Positions 1 to 9,405 of a stretch of DNA of 64,000 nt are shown piece after piece. The notes beneath the pieces are model-generated. The model saw only the letters and a list, made by a program, of their open reading frames with translations. It was not told the DNA's origin and made no database searches. The stretch's first letter is position 1. The number at the start of each line of letters is the position of its first letter. The position numbers and the translations under genes are program-made. Source of the stretch: Thiohalocapsa sp. (GTDB lineage Bacteria; Pseudomonadota; Gammaproteobacteria; Chromatiales; Chromatiaceae); NCBI GenBank assembly GCA_028277725.1, contig JANQFX010000079.1, forward strand, positions 26,030 through 90,029, read 5' to 3'.

Positions 1-833
1 TTGACGTACTGCGTGTACGGATGTGCGGCCAAGGCGCGATCGGAGATTACCGATAGCTCCGCTTCGGCTTCGTCGAAACGTTCCAGCTGAGTCAGTGCCA
101 GCGCCAGACGCGCCCGTTCCAGGGTCGTCGCCGGGCGTAGATCGACTGCCCGTGCGAAGGCGTCGGTTGCCGCGTCGAAGTTCCCCTCGGACATTTCCAG
201 GTCCCCAAGCAGCGACCATGCATCGGCAGCATCGGGATGTCCATCGATGGCTTGGTCGATCCAGCGGCGTGCACCGTCCTGGTCGCCCCGGCGACCATCG
301 ACCAGGGCCCTGCCCAGCAGTGCATGGAGGTTGAGCGCGTCCAACGAGAGCGCTTGGTCGAGGGTCCGCTTTGCGCGTTGTAGCGAGTCCTGCGCGGCCT
401 CCGCGTAGCCGCGCAAGCCGAGGAGTTCGGCGCGCACTGCGGGAGAAGCCTGAACCGGCATTTGGACGACCAGGCTGATGACCCGATCCATGTCGCCTCT
501 GCCGAAGGCTGCCCGCACCAGGACAAGCCAACCGTCTGGCTCGGGCAGGCCCAACTGCATGGCGCGTTCGATCTCCTTTTCCGCCCGTCCGAAGTCGGCG
601 AGCTCCAGCGCCGTGGTTGCCAGCAACTGCCGAATCTCGACCGATTCCGGTGCGCTCTGTGCAGCGTCGAGCAAGGTGACAAACGCCGAGCGCAGGTCTC
701 CTTCTTCGATGAACCTTTGCGCCTCGAGCATCTTCGGATCCGCGGTGCCGTCCTGCGCAAACGTGATCGACTGGGGAGCGATGAGTAGGGCTGACGCGCA
801 GATTAGAGCCCTGGCAAAGCGCTGGTGAGACAT
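1..833 (-). CDS. Secreted TPR-repeat protein (partial, 3' end outside window)
   Basis: The frame is open on the minus strand from an ATG at 833 to the window edge, giving the first 277 residues. A GGAGGAAA ribosome-binding site lies just upstream of the ATG. Residues 1-26 look like a signal peptide (hydrophobic ICASALLIAP, likely cleavage after TFA). There is no lipobox cysteine. The rest is a string of helical pairs with TPR-like spacing, for example around AELLGLRGYAEAAQDSLQRA and NFDAATDAFARAVDLRP. TPR arrays bind proteins or peptides, so a periplasmic scaffold or assembly role is possible. PEP-CTERM/PrsT-type TPR proteins look similar, but no lipobox or partner gene is visible to support that. 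It is divergent from the GAF/RND genes. Confidence 0.75.
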   Translation of the reverse strand, partial: MSHQRFARALICASALLIAPQSITFAQDGTADPKMLEAQRFIEEGDLRSAFVTLLDAAQSAPESVEIRQLLATTALELADFGRAEKEIERAMQLGLPEPDGWLVLVRAAFGRGDMDRVISLVVQMPVQASPAVRAELLGLRGYAEAAQDSLQRAKRTLDQALSLDALNLHALLGRALVDGRRGDQDGARRWIDQAIDGHPDAADAWSLLGDLEMSEGNFDAATDAFARAVDLRPATTLERARLALALTQLERFDEAEAELSVISDRALAAHPYTQYV

Positions 834-1323
834 CAGTTTCCTCCAAACTCGACCTACCTTGGTGGCGTTGGCATTTCGCCCGCCACATGCCGCCGGGTTG
901 TGGCGGGCGAAGGGCTCCGGGACTTAGCGGCCCTGGCCCTGTGCCGATCGAACTCTTGTTGGCGCCAGGATTCTACTCGATTCTCGAGCTTCGGCGATTC
1001 ATCGCAGATTACGTTGTACCCGAGCCCGACACCCGACCCGCGTTCAGATGTCCCTCCTGCCTAGGGCAGAATGTGGAGGTGGGTCGAAGAGGGCACAGGG
1101 GGTCTATACTCTCTTGGCGTGGTGCGAGATCGTATGTGTTCCAGCGATGAGCTGCAGTAGCGCTACGCTATCCCGGCTTGGCATGGCCCAGCCAAGGTAA
1201 GCTGGAGAGTTTCGAGCGACTGTGGCGGCATCGAGGCGACGGCGATGCTGCCCGAGTCGGAGCGAGCCGAATCATCTGAGCTTGCGGAGCAAAGGTTCGA
1301 CGGCTCCGTCAACGGAGGACACC
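834..1323. other. Intergenic region between divergent TPR and GAF genes
   Basis: About 490 bases with no supportable gene. It must hold the promoters of both divergent units. A TATACT hexamer at 1105-1110 on the plus strand resembles a -10 box but has no good -35 partner. The most striking element is the perfect 13-bp inverted repeat at 875-911, listed separately. Confidence 0.5.
875..911. repeat. Perfect 13-bp inverted repeat upstream of the TPR gene
   Basis: TTCGCCCGCCACA at 875-887 and its exact reverse complement at 899-911 flank an 11-base spacer. It lies 42 bases upstream of the TPR start codon. No T-run follows on either strand, so it is a poor intrinsic terminator. It could be an operator or a structured 5' leader. 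The function is unknown. Confidence 0.6.
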
Positions 1324-2076
1324 ATGGATGACGGGTTCATTCGGCAACTGGTGGGTATCAAGGCGCTCTTCGAGCAGCAGCAGAGCCTAGAGGGTGGTCT
1401 GCGCGAGCTTGCTTGCCGCGCAGCGCACATCATCGGCGCACAGCGATGCTCGGTCATGTTGTTGAGCGAAGGGCAGGAGGGTGCGGGGCCGCAACTGCGC
1501 CTCTGCTCACACTTCGGCGAGCTGCCAGAGGAGGCTTACCGCACTCCGCCAAGAGCAGGCGAGAGCGTCGCTTGGCATGTCGTGGAAACCGGCATACCGC
1601 TATTGGTAAACGACATCGAGTACTCACCCTTGGCTGGGCTCGTTCGCCCTGGCTCCTGCATGGGCGGGAGTATGATGTCGGCTCCAGTCCTCCTCTCCGA
1701 CCGCGTGGTCGGTGTCATCAACGTCAGTTTGCCGGAAGGAGAGCGGAGGTTCGAGCCAAAGGACCTCGAGTTGCTGGGTGTTTTTGCGCTCTTCGTGGGG
1801 CAGTCCATCCAGGTTTTCCAACTGCAACGACTATCCGAATCGAGGGTGCTGCAAATGGCGCGACTGCTCGAGCAGCGCGACGCCGGCGAGCAAGCGCCCA
1901 TTAGCCCAGACCCGGCGAGAATTGCGAGGATTGTTGCCAAGACCTTCTATCGTGAGCTGCGCCAAGCTGGATTCGGCACCAGCGCTATTATTACGGTCGC
2001 CACCGAGGTGTTGGGCCTTCTTGAGCATCACCTGGACAAGCACCGCGCTCGCGCCGATCGGCATGATGAATCCTAG
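1324..2076 (+). CDS. GAF-domain protein upstream of an RND efflux pair
   Basis: This is a 250-residue cytosolic protein. The chosen ATG follows GGAGGACACC. An upstream in-frame extension exists but lacks a better site. Residues about 15-160 have the GAF layout: an N-terminal helix, a central sheet with AQRCSVMLL, the stretch GESVAWHVVETGIPLLVNDI, and GVINVSLPEGERRFEPKDLELL near the end. GAF domains bind small ligands or mediate dimerisation. The C-terminal 90 residues are helical and carry no kinase, GGDEF or DNA-binding motif. Its stop overlaps the start of the RND adaptor, so the three genes probably form one transcript and GAF may sense a pump substrate. The specific ligand is unknown. Confidence 0.8.
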   Translation: MDDGFIRQLVGIKALFEQQQSLEGGLRELACRAAHIIGAQRCSVMLLSEGQEGAGPQLRLCSHFGELPEEAYRTPPRAGESVAWHVVETGIPLLVNDIEYSPLAGLVRPGSCMGGSMMSAPVLLSDRVVGVINVSLPEGERRFEPKDLELLGVFALFVGQSIQVFQLQRLSESRVLQMARLLEQRDAGEQAPISPDPARIARIVAKTFYRELRQAGFGTSAIITVATEVLGLLEHHLDKHRARADRHDES

Positions 2077-2932
2077 CACTGACCAAGTCATGCCGGTGTC
2101 ACCGCTAGTGCGGAGCGCTGTACGTTGCTGGAAACCCCTAAGATGCTTCTGCTCAGCGGTTGCGGTGCGTCCGTATCGTCTGTGTGCCTTGGTGTTTGCG
2201 CTCGCGGCCGCGTCGTCGCCGGCTGCATCGGAGGGATACGTGATCGCGACGGGGATCGTCGTTCCAGCGCGTGCCGTGGACATTGCAGCCAAGCCGGTGG
2301 GGAGGATCGTGCGTCTGCTTGTGGATCGCGGCGATCGCGTCGAGGCCGGTGACGAACTTCTCGAACTCGATACTGCTGAGCTTGTCGCCGATCGCGCCGC
2401 CGCACAGGCCGAGTTGGCTTCTGCGGAGATCGAGAGGGATTGGAGGGCTCGGGCAACCAGTCGTCTCGAACGCTTGGCGCAGGCCGACTCCCTCTCCGAA
2501 GACCGGTTGGACGAAGCCAATTACGCGCTCTCTGCTGCGGAACAGCGCGTCAAGCTTGCGGCTGCCAAAGTGGCGAGAATCGAAGCCCTGTTGTCCGAAC
2601 GGCGCCTGTTGGCACCATTCGCTGGGATTGTCGTTACCAGGGACGCGGAGCTGGGTCAATTGACTCAGCCAGGCGCTCCGTTGCTGCGACTTGAGGATCA
2701 TTCCAGCTTGGAGTTGCACGCTAGAGTGAAGGAACGAGATCTCCGCAGTATTCGGATGGGAGCTCCAGCCAAGGTCCGTATCGATGCGCTCGGCGATGAC
2801 TGGCTGCAGGCTAGGGTAGACGCCCTCATCCCATCCGGAGATGGAGATCACACCTTCTTGGTGGAAGTCACTTTGCCGGCAACGGAAGGGCTCTATCCCG
2901 GCATGTTCGGAAAGGTGAGGTTCCTTCAATGA
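2063..2932 (+). CDS. RND efflux periplasmic adaptor subunit (HlyD/MFP family)
   Basis: The protein joins an inner-membrane RND pump to an outer-membrane channel. A hydrophobic export signal (around LCALVFALAAASSPAAS) is followed by a split lipoyl/barrel-sandwich domain (AAKPVGRIVRLLVDRGDRVEAGDELLELD in the first half, LLAPFAGIVVTRDAELGQL in the second). A helical hairpin of about 75 residues lies between, then a beta-barrel region ending in GLYPGMFGKVRF. At roughly 250-290 residues it is short for the family. The start is uncertain: ATGs at 2063, 2066 and 2090 and a GTG at 2165 are all in frame, and the GTG gives the tidiest signal peptide. The permease follows 16 bases downstream. No outer-membrane factor gene is nearby. 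Confidence 0.85.
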   Translation: MMNPSTDQVMPVSPLVRSAVRCWKPLRCFCSAVAVRPYRLCALVFALAAASSPAASEGYVIATGIVVPARAVDIAAKPVGRIVRLLVDRGDRVEAGDELLELDTAELVADRAAAQAELASAEIERDWRARATSRLERLAQADSLSEDRLDEANYALSAAEQRVKLAAAKVARIEALLSERRLLAPFAGIVVTRDAELGQLTQPGAPLLRLEDHSSLELHARVKERDLRSIRMGAPAKVRIDALGDDWLQARVDALIPSGDGDHTFLVEVTLPATEGLYPGMFGKVRFLQ

Positions 2933-2948
2933 GTGAGCGTATGAACGG

Positions 2949-5900
2949 ATGCGCTCGCTGATTCGTTTTTTCGCCGGCCGTGGCACTGTTGCTCACGTAT
3001 TTACGGCGCTGACGATTCTACTCGGCCTCGGAACGCTGGCTGTGGTCCAGCGCGATAACTTCCCGAGCGTCGACTTCAACGAAATGACCATCACCACGCG
3101 CTATCCTGGCGCGTCGCCCGAGGACGTCGAACTCAACCTCACCAACAAGATCGAGGAGGAACTGGAAGAGGTCGACGGGCTGAAGTGGGTCGTGTCTTTT
3201 TCGATGGAGAACGTTTCGATCGTCCATGTCCGCATCGATCCCGATGTGGCGGACGCCAGAAAGGTTAAGACGGACGTCCGAGACGCGGTTTCGCGCGTCG
3301 GTGAACTACCTCCGGAGGTGGACGAGCAGCCTGTCGTCGAGGAGTTGAACACAACGACCGCATTTCCGATCATCGAAGTGGGTCTTACCGGAGAGGTCTC
3401 ATATCGGTTACTGCGCGACCTGGCTCGACGTACAGAGCGGGCCCTGCTCGGGGTTCCGGGGGTGTCGCGGGTCGAGAAATACGGCTATCTGGACCGGGAG
3501 ATCAAGATCGAGGTTTCTCAGGATTCCCTTGAGAAATGGCGGGTCCCGGCCCACTCAGTGGCCGAAGCGGTGAGGAATCGAAACATACGATCAAGCGGCG
3601 GCAGCTTCGAGTCCTACACCAGCGAGCGCAACATCGTGACGCTTGCGCAGTTCGCGGACCCTCTCGAAGTATCCGACGTGATCGTTCGAGTGACCGAGGC
3701 CGGTACGCAGTTGCGAGTCTCGGATCTCGCGTCTCTCGTGGATGCCTTTGAGCCCGAGAAGGTCGTGTCCCGTATGAACGGGAAAGGGGCCATCTCCTTC
3801 TTGGTATATAAGAAGGAGTCCGCGGACATGATTCGCACGGTCGATGCCATCAAAGCCCTCGTGGAGGAGAATAGGCATCGATTGCCGGCCGGTGTGCATA
3901 TCGAGTACTCGAACGACACGTCTCGCCAAGTGAGGAATCGGTTGTCGGTGGTCGCGGCCAACGGGGCCTTCGGTCTGCTCTTCGTGCTGCTGGTGCTCGC
4001 GCTGTTCTTGGACGTCCGGTCGGCCTTCTGGGTGGCGATGGGTATTCCGGTGGTCTTGCTTGGAACCCTATTTCTTCTGCCTGTATTTGGAGCCTACCTC
4101 GACTCCATCGCGTTGGCGGCGATGATCCTCGTAATCGGCATCATCGTTGATGACGGTATTGTTGTCGCAGAGAGCATTTGGCGCCAGCGGGAGCTTGGGC
4201 TCGCGCCCATGGATGCCGCCGTGGAAGGTACTGCCGCGGTTTACCTACCAGTGTTGACGACTGTTCTGACCACGGGCTTGGCCTTTGCGCCGATGTTCTT
4301 TATGACGGGCGTGTTCGGAGACTTCGTCTTCGTCATACCGCTAGTGGTGTGCCTAGCCCTCGTGATCTCTCTGCTTGAGATCACCATCGCTCTGCCCGCG
4401 CACCTGATTGGCGGGCGTGAGGTGCTCGCGCGGATGTCGGCGTCTCGGCGAGGTACATGGTTCGTCGGCTTTCGTGAAGGATTCGGCCATTTGCTGATCA
4501 CTCTACTGCGCTGGCGCTATGCGGTGATCAGTATCTTCCTCGCATTGCTGATCAGCGCTTTTTGGTACGCGGGAAGATACATCGATTTTGTGCTCTTCCC
4601 TACACAGTCGGCGGATAACTTCTTCGTGCTCGTCGAGATGCCCAGTGGGAGTTCGTTGGCGGCGACCGGGGACCGTGTCATGGAGCTGGAAGAGATTCTC
4701 GAGTCGATGCCTGACGGCGAACTGGATTCCTATGTGAGCCGTATCGGTAGCCATGGCGAATGGAATCTGGGCGAGAACGAGAATTGGGCCTATCTGGGCG
4801 TTTATCTGACGCCGTTTGCGACCCGTCAGAGAAATGCGGACGAGATCGTGGAATGGCTGCGCGATCGAATGTCGCAGGTCGCAGACATCGAGCGACTACG
4901 TTTCGTTGTCGACGATGGCGGTCCGCCAGTGGGGCGGCCGATCACGATTCGTGTCGTAGGCTCGGACGACAAGCAGCGGGGTGCTCTGGCCGGCTTGATC
5001 CTAGAACGCTTGAGCGAGATCGACGGTGTAAAGGACTTGGATCGTGACGACAAGGCTGGTAAGGAGCAGATCACCATTGATCTCGACTACGTCCGGTTGG
5101 CTGCTGCTGGGTTGACCGTCGCCGACGTCGCGCGCAACGTTCGGCTCGCCTTCGATGGAGAGATTGTCACGTCGGTCCGGTACGGCGATGAGGACGTGGA
5201 TTTCCGGGTGCTCTTAGGCTCGTCCGCGCGGAGTTCGCAGGCTACGCTGTACGAGCTCGTGGTTCCCAATCGCAAGGGCCGATTTGTCCAATTGGAAGAG
5301 GTTGCAAGCTTCCGTGTTGCCCCGGGACCCGCGAATATCTACCACTACGATTTCGAGCGAGCGATTACAGTGACCGGTGACGTCGATCTGACTCGCACGA
5401 ACCCTCTCGATGCAACGAATCTGGCCCTGGAGGGAATCGATGTCGCTGGAGATTGGCCGGGGATGCGGCTGGTTGTTGGCGGTGAATCGGAGGAGACCAG
5501 CGCTTCCATGGAGAGCTTGTTCATTGCCTTCGTCGCGGCAGCGTTGGGCATCTATCTTTTGCTGCTCCTGTTGTTCAATTCCATGCTGCAGCCGGTCACG
5601 GTCATGCTGGCCATCCCGTTTGGCTTGATCGGCGTAATTGCCGCGTTTGCCCTGCATCAACAGGCGCTTGGGTTTCTTGCGATGCTTGGCGTCGTTGGCC
5701 TGATTGGTATCCTGGTGAATGATTCGTTGATCCTCGTCAATGGGGTCAACCGGCTGCGTGAAGACCACCCTGAAGAGACGCTGTCTTGGTGCATCGTCGA
5801 AGCGGCAAAGGTTCGATTACGACCCATTCTCTTGACGTCCGTCACAACAGTCGCCGGGCTGGTGCCCATGGCATATGGTTTGGGTGGTTCCGATCCCTAT

Positions 5901-6080
5901 GCCGCGCCGATGGCGCTGGCAATGGGTTATGGGATACTGATAGCAACGCCGTTGACCCTGATTTTGCTACCCTGTCTGTTAGGTGCTGAAAACGACGTAG
6001 CGCAAGCATTGCGATGGCTCGTTGGGTGGCGGTCGCGACGTGTCGAACGAGAGTCTGGCCGCAAAGAGGCGGGGCTGTGA
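2949..6080 (+). CDS. RND-family efflux transporter permease (AcrB-like)
   Basis: At 1043 residues the protein has the usual AcrB length. It has one N-terminal membrane helix, a large periplasmic loop (PGASPEDVE porter motif near residue 55), a block of helices around 335-490, a second loop, and a final helix block from about 855. The proton-relay pair Asp401-Asp402 (GIIVDDGIVVAE) is present in TM4. The TM10 region reads GILVNDSLILV around residues 921-930, so the lysine typical of AcrB (K940 in that protein) is not at the expected place. It is co-transcribed with the adaptor and GAF genes. Substrate cannot be told from sequence. Confidence 0.93.
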   Translation: MRSLIRFFAGRGTVAHVFTALTILLGLGTLAVVQRDNFPSVDFNEMTITTRYPGASPEDVELNLTNKIEEELEEVDGLKWVVSFSMENVSIVHVRIDPDVADARKVKTDVRDAVSRVGELPPEVDEQPVVEELNTTTAFPIIEVGLTGEVSYRLLRDLARRTERALLGVPGVSRVEKYGYLDREIKIEVSQDSLEKWRVPAHSVAEAVRNRNIRSSGGSFESYTSERNIVTLAQFADPLEVSDVIVRVTEAGTQLRVSDLASLVDAFEPEKVVSRMNGKGAISFLVYKKESADMIRTVDAIKALVEENRHRLPAGVHIEYSNDTSRQVRNRLSVVAANGAFGLLFVLLVLALFLDVRSAFWVAMGIPVVLLGTLFLLPVFGAYLDSIALAAMILVIGIIVDDGIVVAESIWRQRELGLAPMDAAVEGTAAVYLPVLTTVLTTGLAFAPMFFMTGVFGDFVFVIPLVVCLALVISLLEITIALPAHLIGGREVLARMSASRRGTWFVGFREGFGHLLITLLRWRYAVISIFLALLISAFWYAGRYIDFVLFPTQSADNFFVLVEMPSGSSLAATGDRVMELEEILESMPDGELDSYVSRIGSHGEWNLGENENWAYLGVYLTPFATRQRNADEIVEWLRDRMSQVADIERLRFVVDDGGPPVGRPITIRVVGSDDKQRGALAGLILERLSEIDGVKDLDRDDKAGKEQITIDLDYVRLAAAGLTVADVARNVRLAFDGEIVTSVRYGDEDVDFRVLLGSSARSSQATLYELVVPNRKGRFVQLEEVASFRVAPGPANIYHYDFERAITVTGDVDLTRTNPLDATNLALEGIDVAGDWPGMRLVVGGESEETSASMESLFIAFVAAALGIYLLLLLLFNSMLQPVTVMLAIPFGLIGVIAAFALHQQALGFLAMLGVVGLIGILVNDSLILVNGVNRLREDHPEETLSWCIVEAAKVRLRPILLTSVTTVAGLVPMAYGLGGSDPYAAPMALAMGYGILIATPLTLILLPCLLGAENDVAQALRWLVGWRSRRVERESGRKEAGL

Positions 6081-6531
6081 CAAGCTCTTGGGGTGGTTGA
6101 GGTGAGCTCGGGCGATTGCCTCGAGGTGCTTTGCATGAGGCGCGCCGGAAGCCGACGCCCGCGACATCGACGCGACGAAAAGGAAGCGCCGCAGCATTTC
6201 TGCAGTGGCGCCAAGGGGAGGAGTGGATGGTTCCAGGCGCAATGGTAAAGGACGGCCGCTAGTGATGCGTTGATAATGCGCAAAACGTGGCGGTGATGGC
6301 GCGAGCCCCGGCGTTTGGCGGGGTATCCTGCCCCGCACGGGCACCTCGCATATTTCGAGGTGCCCGGTAGTCGATAGGTGATCCTCTCGTATTTGCTGCG
6401 GATGGGATGGCCTGTTGGAACACAGCAATCAGACCGTCGGGGAGGGTCTTTCGGGGGGCTTGCGTACCTGCACAGATTGCGTTCTCCTCCCTAAGGTGGC
6501 GTCTGCGGCGTTTCAGCGACTGGGAGAGCGT
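6081..6531. other. Intergenic region with two tandem hairpins
   Basis: About 450 bases lie between the RND permease stop and the GTG start of the ATP-grasp gene. I see no credible gene on either strand. Its only clear structure is the hairpin pair at 6318-6365, listed separately. Confidence 0.5.
6318..6365. repeat. Tandem hairpins, first related to the sox-operon element
   Basis: GCGGGG/CCCCGC (6318-6336) forms one stem. The perfect 10-bp stem GGGCACCTCG/CGAGGTGCCC (6339-6365, 7-base loop) forms a second. Read on the minus strand, the first hairpin core TGCGGGGCAGGATACCCCG nearly matches TGCGGGGCAGGATGCCCCG inside the element at 27739-27895. This suggests a dispersed hairpin motif. Neither hairpin has a strong T-tract. 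Confidence 0.55.
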
Positions 6532-8046
6532 GTGAGCGAGCAATCGACTTGGGCCGAGTACGCCTGTGAAGGGCTGTACGACGAACTAATGCAGGCGCAG
6601 GGGCAACCGCGCCCGGCGAGCGAGGCGCTGGCGTCGGAGATCGATGCCCTGGGGCCGGAGGAGTTGGCCGCAAGGCAACTGGCGGCGGAGGCCTCCATCA
6701 AGGAGATGGGCATAACCTTTACCGTCTATTCCGAAGAGGGCGGCATGATCGACCGCTCCTGGCCCTTCGACGTGGTGCCGCGCGTGATCCCCGAGCCCGA
6801 GTGGCAGCAGGTGGAGGCGGGCCTCAAGCAGCGTGTGCAGGCCCTGAACCTGTTCATCGACGACCTCTACCACGACCAGCGCATCGTTGCGGACAAGGTC
6901 TTCCCGAAGGACGTTCTCACGAAGTCCGCCAACTTCCGGCCCCAGTGCCTCGGCGTCGATCCACCGCTCGGGACCTGGGCGCACATCTGCGGCTCGGACC
7001 TGATCCGCGACAAGGACGGGACCATCTATGTCCTGGAGGACAACCTGCGCGTGCCCTCCGGCGTGTCGTACATGCTGGAGAATCGGCTGGTCACCAAGCG
7101 GGTGCTGCCGGAGCTGTTCGAGCAGTACGCGCCGCTGCCGGTCGATGACTACCCGAGCCAGCTGTTCGACACCCTGGCGGCGCTGTCGCCACGCCCGGCG
7201 GATTACCCGGAGGTGGTGGTGCTGACGCCCGGCATCTACAACTCCGCCTACTTCGAGCATTCCTATCTGGCGCAGCAGATGGGCGCCGAGCTGGTGGAGG
7301 GGCGGGACCTCTTCGTCGATGACGACGACTGCTGCTACATGCGCACCGTCGACGGCCCCTCGCGGGTGGATGTGATCTATCGCCGCGTCGACGATCTGTT
7401 CCTGGATCCGGAGGCCTTTCGGCCCGACTCCGCGCTCGGCGTGCCTGGCCTGATGCGGGCCTGGAAGGCGGGCAACGTCGCCATCGCCAATGCGCCGGGG
7501 GCCGGCGTGGCGGACGACAAAGTCGTGTACGCCTTCGTGCCGGAGATCATCAAGTACTACCTGGACGCGGAGCCCATCATCCCGAACGTACCGACCTATC
7601 GCTGCATGGACCCGGAGTCGCTCGACTATGTGCTGGAGCACATCGCCGAGTTGGTGGTGAAGCCGGCCAACGAGTCTGGCGGCTACGGCATGCTGGTGGG
7701 TCCGGCCTCGACACAGGCGGAGCGCAACAAGTTCAAACAACTGGTCAAGGCCGACCCGCGCAACTATATCGCCCAACCGACGCTGACCCTGTCCACGGTG
7801 CCGACCGTGATCAAGGGCGCCGCGCTGGAGCCGCGTCACGTCGACCTACGCCCGTTCATCCTGTCGGCCGATCGGCAACAGGTGACCATGGGCGGCCTCA
7901 CTCGGGTCGCCTTGCGCAAGGGCTCGCTGGTGGTCAACTCTTCCCAGGGCGGCGGTAGCAAGGACACTTGGATCGTGCCGGAGATCCCGCCCGCCCAGAC
8001 CCAGGTGTTGTCACAGGGCCAGAGCCAGTCGCAAGCCCAGGCGTAG
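6532..8046 (+). CDS. Circularly permuted ATP-grasp protein
   Basis: This 504-residue protein belongs to the circularly permuted ATP-grasp family (former DUF404/DUF407). Recognisable stretches are FTVYSEEGGMIDRSWPFDVV near the N-terminus, VLEDNLRVPSGVSYMLENR, and VVKPANESGGYGM for nucleotide binding. The GTG start follows GGGAGAGC. The C-terminus ends in a Gln/Ser-rich tail, probably disordered. ATP-grasp enzymes usually make amide or peptide-like bonds. These genes travel with an alpha-E gene, present here 130 bases downstream, and often with a transglutaminase, absent here. The family has been linked to peptide or amide modification, but the natural substrate is not known. Confidence 0.9.
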   Translation: MSEQSTWAEYACEGLYDELMQAQGQPRPASEALASEIDALGPEELAARQLAAEASIKEMGITFTVYSEEGGMIDRSWPFDVVPRVIPEPEWQQVEAGLKQRVQALNLFIDDLYHDQRIVADKVFPKDVLTKSANFRPQCLGVDPPLGTWAHICGSDLIRDKDGTIYVLEDNLRVPSGVSYMLENRLVTKRVLPELFEQYAPLPVDDYPSQLFDTLAALSPRPADYPEVVVLTPGIYNSAYFEHSYLAQQMGAELVEGRDLFVDDDDCCYMRTVDGPSRVDVIYRRVDDLFLDPEAFRPDSALGVPGLMRAWKAGNVAIANAPGAGVADDKVVYAFVPEIIKYYLDAEPIIPNVPTYRCMDPESLDYVLEHIAELVVKPANESGGYGMLVGPASTQAERNKFKQLVKADPRNYIAQPTLTLSTVPTVIKGAALEPRHVDLRPFILSADRQQVTMGGLTRVALRKGSLVVNSSQGGGSKDTWIVPEIPPAQTQVLSQGQSQSQAQA

Positions 8047-8176
8047 TCGCAGGATCCGGCGAGGCATTCGCCAGCTGCGCCATCGTCATTCGTACGCCAT
8101 TTCTCGGGGTTCCAACGGAGCCCCTCACCCCTCCCCAAGCGGAGCCCCCAGAGGAGTCTCCAGAGGAGCCTCAGAC

Positions 8177-9124
8177 ATGCTCTCCCGCGTCGCAGAGAAC
8201 CTTTACTGGTTGGCCCGCTATGTGGAGCGCGCGGAGAACACCGCGCGCATCGTCACGGTCAACGCCAATCTGTTGCTCGACCTGCCCAAGGGTGTTGCAC
8301 CGGGCTGGCGCCCGCTGGTGGACATCACGGGCGCCATTGATCTCTTCGAGGAGATCCACAAGGACTACGGCGAGCGACAGGTCGTGCGCTTCCTGCTGGG
8401 CGACGAGCGCCATCCCGCCTCCATCGTCAACGCCTTGTCCGCGGCGCGCGAGAATTGCCGCACCATTCGCGACATCGTGCCGCGGGAGTTCTGGGAGCAG
8501 ATCAACGGCCTGCATCTGTTCGCCAGCGGCCAGCTGCAGAAGGGCCTCGCCAAGACCGGCCGCCATGCCTACCTGCGTGAGTTGGTCCAGCGCTGCCAGG
8601 GGCTCGCGGGCCTACTGGACGGCACCATGCTCCACGACCAGGGCTTCGAGTTTCTGCGCCTGGGCCGCTACCTGGAGCGGGCCGACATGACCACGCGCAT
8701 CGCCGACGTACAGTCCGCCACACTGCTGGCCGACGGCAGCGAGATGCGACCCTACGACAACATCCAGTGGGTCAGCGTGCTCAAGTCCATGACCGCCTAT
8801 CAGATGTATCGACGCAGCGAGCAGGTCCAGGTGCGTCGCGGCCCTGTGCTGCGCTTCATTTTCCAGAACTCGGGTTTCCCGCGCTCGGTGCGCTGGTGCA
8901 TCGACCATACCCGCCTCGGGCTGGAGCGCCTTCCGCGCAACGAGGCCTCCCTGCGCGTGGTCGGTCGCCTCGCGCGGGTGGTGGACGGCGTGGAACTGGC
9001 CGGGCTGAGCCAGACGGACTTGCACGACTTCGTCGACGAACTCCAACTCGGCATCGCCGACCTGCACGGTGAGATTGCCGGGACCTGGTTCCCGCCGCCG
9101 TTGGAGGTGGACGAGGCCGCCTGA
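8177..9124 (+). CDS. Alpha-E domain protein (DUF403)
   Basis: This 315-residue, almost entirely helical protein begins [20 protein letters not shown], the hallmark opening of the alpha-E family. Other conserved stretches are [20 protein letters not shown] and [22 protein letters not shown] site precedes the ATG. It is paired with the upstream permuted ATP-grasp gene, the usual arrangement, and probably works with it in the same uncharacterised pathway. The third common partner, a transglutaminase-like protease, does not follow. The next gene is rpsP. Confidence 0.92.
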   Translation: MLSRVAENLYWLARYVERAENTARIVTVNANLLLDLPKGVAPGWRPLVDITGAIDLFEEIHKDYGERQVVRFLLGDERHPASIVNALSAARENCRTIRDIVPREFWEQINGLHLFASGQLQKGLAKTGRHAYLRELVQRCQGLAGLLDGTMLHDQGFEFLRLGRYLERADMTTRIADVQSATLLADGSEMRPYDNIQWVSVLKSMTAYQMYRRSEQVQVRRGPVLRFIFQNSGFPRSVRWCIDHTRLGLERLPRNEASLRVVGRLARVVDGVELAGLSQTDLHDFVDELQLGIADLHGEIAGTWFPPPLEVDEAA

Positions 9125-9300
9125 ACGCCTGGCCCGGCGATGCGGCGTTGCCGGAAGGCGTAGGCCCGCGAGGGTGGGCAACGGCCGCTGGACCGTCGCC
9201 ATCCGATGCCCCGGCCGGGCTGCATCGTCGTCAGTGCCACCCCGGGTCCATCGGAACCGATCCTGGCCCCACATGGGGCGCAGAAAACTGTAAAGAAGCG

Positions 9301-9329
9301 TTTCCGTCGTTGGAGGCTTCGTGTATCAT
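9301..9329 (+). promoter_or_regulatory. Candidate sigma-70 promoter of the rpsP operon
   Basis: TTTCCG (9301-9306) and TATCAT (9324-9329) are separated by 17 bases. The -10 matches consensus at five of six positions and the -35 is weak. Transcription would start near 9336, about 70 bases before rpsP. Confidence 0.5.
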
Positions 9330-9405
9330 TGCGGGTTTCTCTGCGCGCGATGCACCGTCGTTGGTGCAGGGAACGGGATACACCACAGTCAACTCGGAAC
9401 CGAAC

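Noticed and set aside
1..833. PrsT-type PEP-CTERM TPR lipoprotein
   Set aside because: TPR layout is similar, but there is no lipobox cysteine and no exosortase or PEP-CTERM gene in the window.
6586..7839. 417-codon minus-strand frame
   Set aside because: Antisense to the ATP-grasp gene, His/Arg/Gln/Val-rich with no fold motif.
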